Counted from the stretch's first letter, positions 1 to 7,300 are shown. The stretch is 9,177 nucleotides of DNA from Halieaceae bacterium (GCA_009886815.1 QXYP01000188.1:8016-17192), one strand, 5' to 3'. Notes: generated by a model not told the origin, from the sequence alone. Numbers and translations: made by a program.

Positions 1-827
1 CCGGCGGCGACCCCCAAAATGAAGTTGACTACGGTGATTATGCCGCGCGCTTGCAACTTGATTACCGCATGAGCGATAGCACGCTGCTGTTTGCGTCTTA
101 CAATCGCGGCATCAAAGGTGGTAACTTCGCGCCCTCAGCGAATGTCACCCTCGACCAAATACGTCACGAAGAAGAGGTTCTGGACGCCTTCGAATTAGGT
201 GTAAAAACTGAATTTCTGGATGGCCGTGCGCGGTTAAACGCCACAGCGTTTTACTACGACTACAGTGACTATCAAGCCTTTACCTTTTCAGGAGGTACGC
301 CTAGCGTGAGTAACGCCCAGGCAGAAAACCAAGGCGCAGAAATTGAGCTGACCCTGTTGCCCACCGAGAATTGGGACATCTTATTGGGTGTTTCCCTACA
401 AGACTCTTCGGTCGACAATGTAGAGACACCCCAGTCACAGGGAACACCCGTAGGCTTCTCGGTTGATTGGCCCGTAGACTTCCTCAATGACATGGAGCTC
501 CCCAATACACCCGACGTGAGCTTCAATTACCTCGTTCGCTACAACTTTGATGTGGGCCAAGGAAATTTGGCCTTCCAATTCGATGGTGTTTATTACGGCG
601 ATCAATATCTGGAAGTCACCAATGGCGCCGCGGCGTTTCAGGAGGCCTATAACGTCGCCAATGTCAGCGCTACCTACGCCACTGACGCCTGGAGCCTTCG
701 GGCTTGGGTCAAGAATGTGGCCGATGAGGAGTACAAACAGTACGCCCTCGACCTCGGCATTTTGGGTGGCACTGCTGTATACGGCGCTCCCCAGTGGTGG
801 GGCGTGACCGGCACTTACAATTTCTGA
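1..827 (+). CDS. TonB-dependent receptor, C-terminal barrel part (5' end cut by window)
   Basis: This is the last 274 residues of an outer-membrane TonB-dependent receptor, an energised beta-barrel importer of large substrates such as siderophores, glycans or other bulky organics. The reading frame is open from base 3 with no start inside the window, so the TTG at 51 is only an internal codon. The protein shows alternating aromatic/hydrophobic strands separated by polar loops. It has the barrel signature YNRGIKGGNF near the start, repeated strand motifs such as ATAFYYDYSDYQAF, and a C-terminal strand ending GVTGTYNF, whose final Phe is the usual outer-membrane assembly signal. The plug domain and TonB box would lie upstream and cannot be judged. 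The stop TGA at 825-827 is followed by a terminator-like hairpin at 862-886. Placement next to a sulfatase hints at a sulfated or otherwise bulky substrate, but this fragment does not show the ligand. Confidence 0.93.
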   Translation, partial: GGDPQNEVDYGDYAARLQLDYRMSDSTLLFASYNRGIKGGNFAPSANVTLDQIRHEEEVLDAFELGVKTEFLDGRARLNATAFYYDYSDYQAFTFSGGTPSVSNAQAENQGAEIELTLLPTENWDILLGVSLQDSSVDNVETPQSQGTPVGFSVDWPVDFLNDMELPNTPDVSFNYLVRYNFDVGQGNLAFQFDGVYYGDQYLEVTNGAAAFQEAYNVANVSATYATDAWSLRAWVKNVADEEYKQYALDLGILGGTAVYGAPQWWGVTGTYNF

Positions 828-837
828 GTTGGGGCCA

Positions 838-2631
838 GTGCGCCGTCGCAGCATCTATTATGGAGGGCCAGGCGCCCTCCATTTTTATGCCCGGCTGGTG
901 CTTATATTCGCGCTGGGCGGTGTCGGTGTGCTCCTGCTCCCGGGCTGTCAGCCCAAGGTGGCCACCGACGCCCCACAGAGTCTGCGTACGCAGGAGCTAG
1001 GCGCAGAACCGCCCAACGTGTTGATCATCGTGGTTGATGACGCCGGATTTTCTGACCTGGGGTTCACCGGCAGCGAGATACTGACACCCAACATCGATGC
1101 ATTGGCTTCCCAGGGCATTGTGCTCACCAACTTTCACACCGCGCCAACCTGCTCTCCTACGCGCTCTATGCTGCTCTCTGGTGTTGATAGCCATATTGCC
1201 GGCCTAGGCAATATGTTTGAAGAACTCGCACCCAATCAAAAAGGCCAATCCGGCTACGAAGGCTATCTGCACGAGCGCGTTGCGCCTCTACCTGCCCTGT
1301 TTCAGGATGCGGGGTATCAAACCTTTATGAGCGGCAAATGGCACCTGGGACTGACCCAAGAACAGGGACCCACGCAGCGGGGGTTTGATCAAGCCTTTGC
1401 CCTGCTGCAAGGTGGCGCTGGTCATTTTTCCGATATGCAGTCGCTTTGGGAAACCGAGGTGGGCAATCGGGGCAAAGCTAAGTATCGCGAGGACGGAAAA
1501 CTGCTGGATCAGCTGCCCAATAATTTCGAATACTCCAGCCAATTCTATGTCGACCAGCTCATCGGCTACATCGAGCAACACGTTGTGTCCACCGCCGAAG
1601 CCAAAACACCCTTCTTTGCCTACCTGGCTTTCAGCGCTCCTCATTGGCCCCTGCAGGCACCCCCTGAGGCAATTGCTCGGCACAAGGGCAAGTACGATGC
1701 TGGCTATGACGTACTGGCTGCACAGCGCCTAGCGCGCCAGATTGAACTGGGCATACTCCCACCGGGAACGTCACTAAGCCCTCGACCGAATGATGCTCCA
1801 GCTTGGCAGGATTTATCAGCCAAAGAACGGGCCTTATCGGCTAGGCGTATGGAGATTTATGCCGCCATGGTGGATGAAGTTGACCGCCATACGGGCCGCC
1901 TGATTGCTGCGTTAAGCGCCGAGGGTGTCCTCGACAACACGGTTGTTGTGTTCCTTTCGGATAACGGTGCAGAAGGACACAGCCTCGACGCATTATTTCC
2001 CGAGCCGGTGTTCCCCAAAGCGCGGAAGTGGGTTCTGGAAACCTTCAACTACCAATTGGAAGCCCTGGGTAACGCAGAATCCTACGTGCTGTACGGCCCG
2101 GGATGGGGTTGGGCAGCCACGCCGGCATTTAGGGGCTACAAAGCCTATGTCTCACAGGGCGGCACCCGTGTGCCTGCCTTTATTTCATATCCCAAGCAGT
2201 TGGCCCGTGGCGTGCAGCGTTCGGAATTACTCAGTGTCAAAGACATCGCGCCCACACTTCTGGAACTCGCGGGTATTCCCCTGCCCCAAGGTCGCTTTCG
2301 TGGCCGGAAAGTCAGTGCTATTAGTGGACAATCAATGTATGCCCTGCTGCATGACACCTATATCGAGACAGAAAATCCTAGTGAGGATAGGGTTCTGGGG
2401 ATGGAGCTGTTTGGTAAACGCAGTATTCGTCAGGGCAGTTGGAATCTGTTGGAAATGTACTCCCCTCAGGGGACGGGTGAATGGCAACTTTACAATGTAA
2501 GCACAGACTTGGCAGAACAGCATGACCTTGCCAGTAAAAGACCAGATAAGCTCAAAGAACTCATCGAACTTTGGGAAGTCTACGCTCACGAAAATAATAT
2601 CGTGATTCCAGACTGGAATAGCGGCTACTGA
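838..2631 (+). CDS. Type I (formylglycine) arylsulfatase, predicted lipoprotein
   Basis: The predicted function is hydrolysis of sulfate esters, probably at the envelope. Numbered from the GTG at 838 (597 aa), the protein has a hydrophobic segment ending LLPGC (lipobox, Cys37). Next come PNVLIIVVDD with metal-binding Asp67-Asp68, and the sulfatase signature CSPTRSMLLSG, whose Cys105 would be converted to formylglycine, with Arg109. Further along are GKWHLG (Lys167, His169), APHWP (His269), SDNG (Asp375-Asn376) and Lys435 in FRGYKAY. The order and several spacings (38 residues D-to-C, 62 C-to-K) match what I recall of Pseudomonas aeruginosa AtsA, so all expected catalytic residues seem present. 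The start is uncertain. TTG 829 and GTG 838 give an Arg-rich n-region but no good Shine-Dalgarno. GTG 898 lies beyond the hairpin at 862-886 but leaves a signal peptide without positive charges. The gene converges on the AhpD-like gene with 26 bases between stops. Its substrate is unknown. Confidence 0.92.
   Translation: MRRRSIYYGGPGALHFYARLVLIFALGGVGVLLLPGCQPKVATDAPQSLRTQELGAEPPNVLIIVVDDAGFSDLGFTGSEILTPNIDALASQGIVLTNFHTAPTCSPTRSMLLSGVDSHIAGLGNMFEELAPNQKGQSGYEGYLHERVAPLPALFQDAGYQTFMSGKWHLGLTQEQGPTQRGFDQAFALLQGGAGHFSDMQSLWETEVGNRGKAKYREDGKLLDQLPNNFEYSSQFYVDQLIGYIEQHVVSTAEAKTPFFAYLAFSAPHWPLQAPPEAIARHKGKYDAGYDVLAAQRLARQIELGILPPGTSLSPRPNDAPAWQDLSAKERALSARRMEIYAAMVDEVDRHTGRLIAALSAEGVLDNTVVVFLSDNGAEGHSLDALFPEPVFPKARKWVLETFNYQLEALGNAESYVLYGPGWGWAATPAFRGYKAYVSQGGTRVPAFISYPKQLARGVQRSELLSVKDIAPTLLELAGIPLPQGRFRGRKVSAISGQSMYALLHDTYIETENPSEDRVLGMELFGKRSIRQGSWNLLEMYSPQGTGEWQLYNVSTDLAEQHDLASKRPDKLKELIELWEVYAHENNIVIPDWNSGY
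862..886 (+). terminator. Rho-independent terminator-like hairpin after the TonB receptor
   Basis: A 7-base-pair GC-rich stem (GGAGGGC at 862-868 with GCCCTCC at 874-880) closes a 5-base loop and is followed by A and five Ts (882-886). This is the form of an intrinsic terminator, 35 bases after the receptor stop. It lies inside the open frame of the sulfatase if that gene starts at 829 or 838. It may therefore act as an attenuator between the two genes rather than a full stop. Confidence 0.6.
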
Positions 2632-2657
2632 TAGCCCAAAAACGATGAGGCGGGGCC

Positions 2658-3251
2658 CTATAGATGCTTACCCCGGTTCCAGCCCCAGTCGCCCAATGTG
2701 CGCTCAGCAACCCCGGCAGGGTATTCCTCCAGCTCAGTGGCCATGGTGTCATTCCATCGGTTGAGGTAGCCAAAAAGACCGATAGAAGCCACGATTTCCA
2801 CAATTTGTCCTTCATCCCAATGGGCCTTGAGGGCATCGAAATCTTCGTCATTACATGCATTGGGTAACTGGCCAGCCTTCATAGCCACGCGCAGCGCAGC
2901 ACGCTCGCTATCCGAAAAAAGTGAATGGGTTTCAAATTCCCAGAGATGTGCAATCTTTTCATCTGAAGCTTTATAAATACTGCTCAAGTTAGCCATGTGT
3001 GACTGACAATAGCGACAGCCACTGGCCTGGCTGCTAATTAGTGCGACCAGCATTTTCGTCTCTTCAGGTACGGTACCCTCATAGAGAATCGCTTGGTTAA
3101 GCTGGGCGAAGGCTTTGGCAATTGACGGCCTTCGTGCCATGGTCAAAACGCTGTTGGGAATAAACTTGCGAATGTCGAGGTACCGCTTGAGCATGCTTTG
3201 GAGATCGGCGTCTTCGATGTCAGCCGCATTGAGCGGATTTAGGTGGGCCAT
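2658..3251 (-). CDS. AhpD / carboxymuconolactone decarboxylase family protein
   Basis: A 197-residue helical protein of the AhpD-like superfamily. The family includes alkylhydroperoxidase D and peroxidase-related proteins that use a CxxC redox pair, and gamma-carboxymuconolactone decarboxylases. The signature is SGCRYCQSH with Cys79, Cys82 and His85, preceded by the usual helix containing ETKMLVALISSQ. The redox Cys pair and His fit thiol peroxidase or related chemistry rather than the decarboxylase subgroup that lacks them. No signal peptide is seen, so it is probably cytoplasmic. The ATG at 3251 has GGAG (3262-3259) seven bases upstream. It is the last gene of a probable three-gene operon, 53 bases after the flavoenzyme stop. 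If the flavoenzyme releases hydrogen peroxide, a peroxidase role would be sensible, although the flavoenzyme is exported and this protein seems not to be. The exact reaction is not known. Confidence 0.87.
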   Translation of the reverse strand: MAHLNPLNAADIEDADLQSMLKRYLDIRKFIPNSVLTMARRPSIAKAFAQLNQAILYEGTVPEETKMLVALISSQASGCRYCQSHMANLSSIYKASDEKIAHLWEFETHSLFSDSERAALRVAMKAGQLPNACNDEDFDALKAHWDEGQIVEIVASIGLFGYLNRWNDTMATELEEYPAGVAERTLGDWGWNRGKHL

Positions 3252-3304
3252 ATTGAAACTCCGAGTTGTGAAAACTATTAGTTGGGGGCTGAGCTGCCCG
3301 CTAT

Positions 3305-5260
3305 TTAGATCTCAAGCATCTGCTTAGCGGCACGCTCACCCTCGTGAGCGGCTCCTTCCCACATCTGATAACCCATAAGCTCCGAGTGAGCAAAGGCAAT
3401 GCGTCCGTGAGGTTGGCGGATTACATCACTCGGCGGCGGGTTGCCATCCTTACCGAAGAAGAAACCTGGGGGCGTAACAATATAGGCGTGTCCCTGCCGA
3501 TTGAGTGTGATACCGGCAATATCCCGATCGGCATCAAAGCCACCAGGGCCAAACATTTTTGTGAACTGGCTGCGTATTTCATTCTCCACATCGGCATAGC
3601 TCAGTGAGAACAGCTGCATGCGGGCCGCAACAGTTTGTTCATGCAAAGGCAACCCCGGGGTGCAAAATGAATTGTAGAGCGTCAAAACCGTGGGTTTTTC
3701 TGGGTCCAAGGGCATAGGCTCCTCACCATCGAGAACCATTTGCTTACGCAGGCTGGTAAACCACCCGCCCATGTTGTCGCCAAACCATCGCACCGACGCA
3801 ACGCCCATGTTATCCATAAACTTCCAGTTACGAAGCGCCACGTTGACCGTCAACATGGGCGAGTGCTTAAACTCGTCCATAGCCGCTCGATACGATTCGG
3901 GTAAGTCAGTCACCACGCGCTTGTTCAGGTGTTGCTGACCCGCCATGACAACACGGTCTGCCGTCACCCGATGCATCTTCTCGTCGTTGAGGTAAGTAAT
4001 CTGAACTTTCTCGGCTGATTCCGCAGGTCCCTCGTGATGAACATTGACCACCAGAGAACTCAGTCTCATTTTCACCGCCTGCTCGGCTCCATCAAGCGCC
4101 GCGAAGTTAACCGGGTTCGAAATAATCTCAGTCAAAGACTCTGCGTCGCCGAAGACGTCGGGAATAATGCGGTGCACCAGGTGACGTAAAATACCGGTGT
4201 TGCCGCCAGGAAAGCTCGCTAGATACACATAGTCTGTCGGATCGCCAATCCCAAATTGTCGGCCGTACTGATTCACACCTGGCTGAATAAAATTGAACGC
4301 CTGATAGGCCGAAATAACATCGGTGCCCAAACCACATCCCATTGCTGCGGCAAATGGATTGAGATACTCATCAATAAACTCATTATCGATGCCCATCTCG
4401 TTCTTCATGAACTCTTTATAGGTCATTGAATCGAGCCACTGAGCCCAATCTTCGCGCTCTTGGGGCTGGCGATAAAGCTCCATCCAAATCAAATCATTTT
4501 TTGTTTTGTCGTCTAGAGGCACATCCCTGAATCGATTCGACCAAGGGTTAACCGCCATGCCGGTTTCTTCGTGAAACCACCCTAAATCGGTTTCTTCCCA
4601 GGTAAGGTGCATGGGCGAATAAATATCTTCTGGTATTTTTAAATCGCTGTTTGTGGCCTCTTGCCACTCCAACTCCGTGGGAAGATCCAACTCACCCCAA
4701 AGATCTGAGTACATCCCAATTTTCTTTGCACCATCAAGCGGCCAAACAGCTCCATTAGACCCTTGAGGACCCCACAAGCGGTAGCCATCAACTTCGAACT
4801 CGTTTTGTCGCGCCTCGCCACCGAACATAGCGTGGTTTTCAAGTATCAAGATACGCGCATCGGGTTGCGACTTTAAATAGGTATAAGCCGCGCTAATACC
4901 GGCAAATCCTGCGCCTACAATAACTAGATCAAAGTGCTCCCCAGTTGCTTTAGCATTGGCAAGCTGGGCATCAAAATCTCGATTACGGAACGTATGAGCA
5001 GCATTTACGACATCGTGGGTATTACCGTTGGCCGTGGCATAGCTACCGACTCCTCCAGGACCAGTCCACGAGGCATCGAGTGTGTTCAGCGGAGCCGCAA
5101 TCGACTGCGGAAATTCCGGTGGCAAGTTGACTCCACCTTTTGCAGTCGCCCACCGCGGTGCCAGCGCAGTTAGCAACGCAACACCACTTCCAATCAATGT
5201 GCCCCCGACAAAATCGCGCCGCGAAATAGAGGGCACTTTTTTATCAAATGTCTTTTTCAT
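3305..5260 (-). CDS. Tat-exported FAD-dependent oxidoreductase, spermidine dehydrogenase-like
   Basis: A 651-residue flavoprotein of the amine-oxidase/NAD(P)-binding Rossmann type. The N-terminus carries a twin-arginine signal, SRRDFVGG (Arg14-Arg15), then a hydrophobic stretch to about residue 35 ending in ATAKGG, so it should be exported folded with FAD bound. The FAD-binding unit is DLVIVGAGFAG (Gly116-x-Gly118-x-x-Gly121), with the ribose-binding acidic residue Glu141 in ILILENHAMFGGEARQNEF. That stretch resembles the ILDNHDDFGGHAKRNEF block I recall from spermidine dehydrogenase-like proteins. The C-terminal FAD-contact segment GRIAFAHSELMGYQMWEGAAHEGERAA starts near residue 619. The length is close to that family (about 600-650). 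A strong Shine-Dalgarno (GGGAGGAG, 5276-5269) sits eight bases before the ATG. It starts 18 bases after the SnoaL-like gene, so the two are probably cotranscribed and both act outside the cytoplasm. A polyamine substrate is only one possibility, because such homologues are often misannotated. Confidence 0.88.
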   Translation of the reverse strand: MKKTFDKKVPSISRRDFVGGTLIGSGVALLTALAPRWATAKGGVNLPPEFPQSIAAPLNTLDASWTGPGGVGSYATANGNTHDVVNAAHTFRNRDFDAQLANAKATGEHFDLVIVGAGFAGISAAYTYLKSQPDARILILENHAMFGGEARQNEFEVDGYRLWGPQGSNGAVWPLDGAKKIGMYSDLWGELDLPTELEWQEATNSDLKIPEDIYSPMHLTWEETDLGWFHEETGMAVNPWSNRFRDVPLDDKTKNDLIWMELYRQPQEREDWAQWLDSMTYKEFMKNEMGIDNEFIDEYLNPFAAAMGCGLGTDVISAYQAFNFIQPGVNQYGRQFGIGDPTDYVYLASFPGGNTGILRHLVHRIIPDVFGDAESLTEIISNPVNFAALDGAEQAVKMRLSSLVVNVHHEGPAESAEKVQITYLNDEKMHRVTADRVVMAGQQHLNKRVVTDLPESYRAAMDEFKHSPMLTVNVALRNWKFMDNMGVASVRWFGDNMGGWFTSLRKQMVLDGEEPMPLDPEKPTVLTLYNSFCTPGLPLHEQTVAARMQLFSLSYADVENEIRSQFTKMFGPGGFDADRDIAGITLNRQGHAYIVTPPGFFFGKDGNPPPSDVIRQPHGRIAFAHSELMGYQMWEGAAHEGERAAKQMLEI

Positions 5261-5278
5261 TTCCCATGCTCCTCCCGA

Positions 5279-5791
5279 CTATTGACTCGAAATTTCGAAC
5301 GCACCTGGCACGTACATTTCACCGTGCGACCACCACTCACCCCCTATGTTTTCCCAGAGAAAAAGCATTTTAAAGCTAAAGGGATCCATCTCAGCTTCCG
5401 GTGGAAAACTGACATGAAAGTTGACCCAGTCCCAACCCGCATTGCCATTGACGAACGATTCGTAAGACTCGATAGCCACAAACGAACCAATGACCTGCTC
5501 ATAGACAGGGCGAATGCCCACTCTGCCCCGATGTACCGCCCCCTCACTGTCGACAGAAATGACACTGTCCGAATAAAAATGATTAATAATGGGCTCGACA
5601 TCGTTCGCTTTAAAAGCGGCCTCCTTCATGTCGTACTTTGCGCGTATTGCCACCTTGAAAGCCGCGAGCTCAGCTGGATCGACCGATACAGCCCTCAGAC
5701 TACTCGTTGACTCGCTTTGAGCAGCCGCGGACAGTATAAGCGCTGCAATAGCTATACTGAAAAAGCCTTTACTTGATTTTTGCTTTGGCAT
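5279..5791 (-). CDS. Exported SnoaL/NTF2-like protein
   Basis: A 170-residue protein with an apparent Sec signal peptide (MPKQKSSKG, then FFSIAIAALILSAAAQS, cleavage near residues 24-26). A SnoaL/DUF4440-type NTF2 fold follows: a helix (AAFKVAIRAKYDMKEAAFKANDVEPIINHFYSDSVISV), a turn with EGAVHRGRVGIRPVYEQVI, then beta strands rich in Trp and Phe (WDWVNFHVSF, FKMLFLWENIGGEWWSHGEMYVPGAF). NTF2-like proteins act as small cavity enzymes (isomerases, cyclases, hydrolases) or as binding partners. I cannot assign a reaction. I chose the ATG at 5791 because GGAGG (5801-5797) lies five bases upstream and the signal peptide then begins properly. The in-frame ATGs at 5851 and 5803 have poorer context and give an odd extension. 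It is the first gene of the set with the Tat flavoenzyme (18 bases) and the AhpD-like gene. An exported NTF2-like protein directly before an exported flavoenzyme suggests they share a substrate. Confidence 0.85.
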   Translation of the reverse strand: MPKQKSSKGFFSIAIAALILSAAAQSESTSSLRAVSVDPAELAAFKVAIRAKYDMKEAAFKANDVEPIINHFYSDSVISVDSEGAVHRGRVGIRPVYEQVIGSFVAIESYESFVNGNAGWDWVNFHVSFPPEAEMDPFSFKMLFLWENIGGEWWSHGEMYVPGAFEISSQ

Positions 5792-6405
5792 GGCTGCCTC
5801 CATTCCTTTAGAGGATATTTTTATCGTCGTGTTTGCACTCAAATGGAACACCTGCGACGGGCATACCCGCCAAACTCCTATGCGTTAGCCGCCGCGCGGC
5901 GTCCTTTATCAGCGCACCATAAGAACCTTGGCCTTTTTGCAGCGCAGCCTGAACGCAAAAACTGTGCGCGGCCCGCCTGAATGCTCGTATTAGCACCGCG
6001 AGAATTATTGATGGTTGTAGGTAATTCATAGGCGCTTATTATTTTTAGTCGTTCGACCAAAAATAGTTGGAATTCTATCACCTGTCAAATAAATCCACTT
6101 GAGCTCTCTATAGGTATCTCGACCTGAGGAATAAACCAATGGTTCACTCAAGGCGAAGCAGTACATCAGCGGTAGGTTCGACCTCAACAGCAGATGCAGT
6201 CTCATTTGAACACCCAGTGCCTTTTGGCAAACGGTGTGTAAAGCCTCCCAGTGCGCAAACTGGGATCGGCCCGCCCAAAAGCGCATCGACTTTTTCGACG
6301 AAGGCCATGCACCAAGTGGAACATTGCAGAACACATCTGAGATATCAGAGGGATTTGCAAGAGCTCAAAATTTGCCGGTCACTGCACTAATTAATAATTA
6401 TTTTC
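5792..6405. other. 614-base stretch without a convincing gene
   Basis: This lies between the PhyH gene and the SnoaL-like gene, both on the - strand. No open frame here has a family signature, a good ribosome site and a length to trust. It must contain the promoter of the SnoaL operon, but I find no clear -35/-10 pair. Structures seen are a 12-base GC palindrome (5890-5901), a CCCAGT/ACTGGG hairpin (6247-6264) without a T tract, and CTGTCAAAT at 6082-6090, which matches half of the operator at 7261-7300. One + frame, open from 6210 past 6405, has a protein-like stretch (WDRPAQKRIDFFDEGHAPSG) that could be the remnant of a lost gene. I do not recognise it. Confidence 0.5.
5797..5801 (-). promoter_or_regulatory. 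Shine-Dalgarno deciding the SnoaL-like start
   Basis: GGAGG on the - strand, five bases before the ATG at 5791-5789. It supports this start over the two in-frame ATGs further upstream, and it gives a normal Sec signal peptide. Confidence 0.7.
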
Positions 6406-7254
6406 TTAGGGTGTCTCAAACAGAACTTCGGGACTGCCATACTCGTAGTACCCAAGTGGGCCCGCCATCAAACCATCGTCATAATGGGAGTAAAGGTCGT
6501 AACCGAGTAGCTGCCTTGCGCGCGTGGGCCATGTTTTGGCCTGCTCAAGCGTGGTGTGCAGGAAGTGGTTTTCCTGGGTACGCAGCCACCCCAGCACAAA
6601 CGAGGTGACGATAGCTCTGCGCACCGTGCCAGAGGTATTGGTACCTCCCCCATGTAAGGTTTTTCCACCCACAAACACAATGCTACCGGCGCTCATAACC
6701 GCTCGGGCGATCTCACTGGGCCTCGCTGTTCGCTCCGGGTCCTCCCAGAGATGACTACCAGGCACCACCTGGGTTGCGCCATTGGCCTCGGTAAAATCAG
6801 TTCCCGCGACCATGGAATTGCACTGCAGCATGCGCCCCGGCATCCAAAAATGACCGGGCCAAATCATATCGTCAACGTGCAGCTCCTGGGCCGTCTCACC
6901 GCCATGGATTTCAATGATCTCGCTGGAATTTAATAAGTACTGCCCGCAGCTGGGCGCCAACAACGCATCCATGACACCCAACAGGCGCTCATCCAACATG
7001 AGCTCAAGGTAGTTGTCGGCTTTGCAGACAAGGCCGTTAAGGCGCACCGTATTGTACCCAAGAAACTCCATGGCCTCAGGCTCGCCGTAATCATAGGGCT
7101 TGTAGCTATCGATCGATGTTTGTATCGCGCGATTAAATTCAGACAGCCATTCTGCAGAGACAAAATCATCGACTATGACGGCGCCATGCTCCTCTATGAC
7201 AGCCACAATATCTGAAGCAGAGGAACTTGCGGGTAGATGGGTTACATGCGCCAT
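6406..7254 (-). CDS. PhyH-family Fe(II)/2-oxoglutarate dioxygenase
   Basis: A 282-residue member of the phytanoyl-CoA dioxygenase family, which hydroxylates (or otherwise oxidises) a small organic substrate using O2, Fe(II) and 2-oxoglutarate. Numbered from the ATG at 7254, the iron triad is His126-x-Asp128 in ELHVDDMIWPG and His201 in KTLHGGG. Arg212 or Arg213 (GTVRRAIVTSF) is placed to bind 2-oxoglutarate. The conserved block EANGATQVVPGSHLW lies between. The C-terminus YYEYGSPEVLFETP also looks intact. No signal peptide is seen, so it is cytoplasmic. I preferred this ATG to one at 7326, because the longer form would be translated straight through the palindrome at 7261-7300 and add an unrelated leader. 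The ribosome site is weak: only TGAGA, inside the palindrome arm. The gene is divergent from a TetR regulator and probably repressed by it. The substrate is unknown. Confidence 0.9.
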   Translation of the reverse strand: MAHVTHLPASSSASDIVAVIEEHGAVIVDDFVSAEWLSEFNRAIQTSIDSYKPYDYGEPEAMEFLGYNTVRLNGLVCKADNYLELMLDERLLGVMDALLAPSCGQYLLNSSEIIEIHGGETAQELHVDDMIWPGHFWMPGRMLQCNSMVAGTDFTEANGATQVVPGSHLWEDPERTARPSEIARAVMSAGSIVFVGGKTLHGGGTNTSGTVRRAIVTSFVLGWLRTQENHFLHTTLEQAKTWPTRARQLLGYDLYSHYDDGLMAGPLGYYEYGSPEVLFETP

Positions 7255-7260
7255 TATGAT

Positions 7261-7300
7261 GATCTCAATTAATCTGTCATTTGACAGATTAATTGAGATC
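7261..7300. promoter_or_regulatory. 40-base palindrome, probable TetR operator between PhyH and TetR genes
   Basis: Two perfectly complementary 19-base arms (7261-7279 and 7282-7300) are separated by TT. The inner core is AATCTGTCA-TT-TGACAGATT. It lies 6 bases upstream of the PhyH start and 43 bases upstream of the TetR start. This is the expected place for the operator of a divergently transcribed TetR-type repressor. The arms are longer than the roughly 15-30 base operators usual for this family. They may hold two overlapping sites, and if transcribed they would form a stable hairpin that covers the weak PhyH ribosome site. Confidence 0.8.

Noticed and set aside
435..854. 139-codon open frame on the - strand
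   Set aside because: It is the antisense of the TonB receptor barrel, with no family motif; the + frame has a clear receptor signature and terminal Phe.
5890..5901. 12-base GC palindrome
   Set aside because: Simple alternating GC sequence with no neighbouring T tract or promoter; likely chance.
5780..5980. 66-codon + strand frame over the SnoaL start
   Set aside because: It overlaps the better-supported SnoaL start and its composition looks like random translation.
6247..6264. CCCAGT/ACTGGG hairpin
   Set aside because: No T tract on either strand and too far from the PhyH stop to be called its terminator.
6026..6334. 102-codon - strand frame in the gap before the SnoaL operon
   Set aside because: Rich in Trp, Arg and Cys, with no signature and no good ribosome site. 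I cannot support it as a gene.
7281..7286. Perfect TTGACA as a -35 box for TetR
   Set aside because: No acceptable -10 lies 16-19 bases downstream; the match is part of the palindrome arm.
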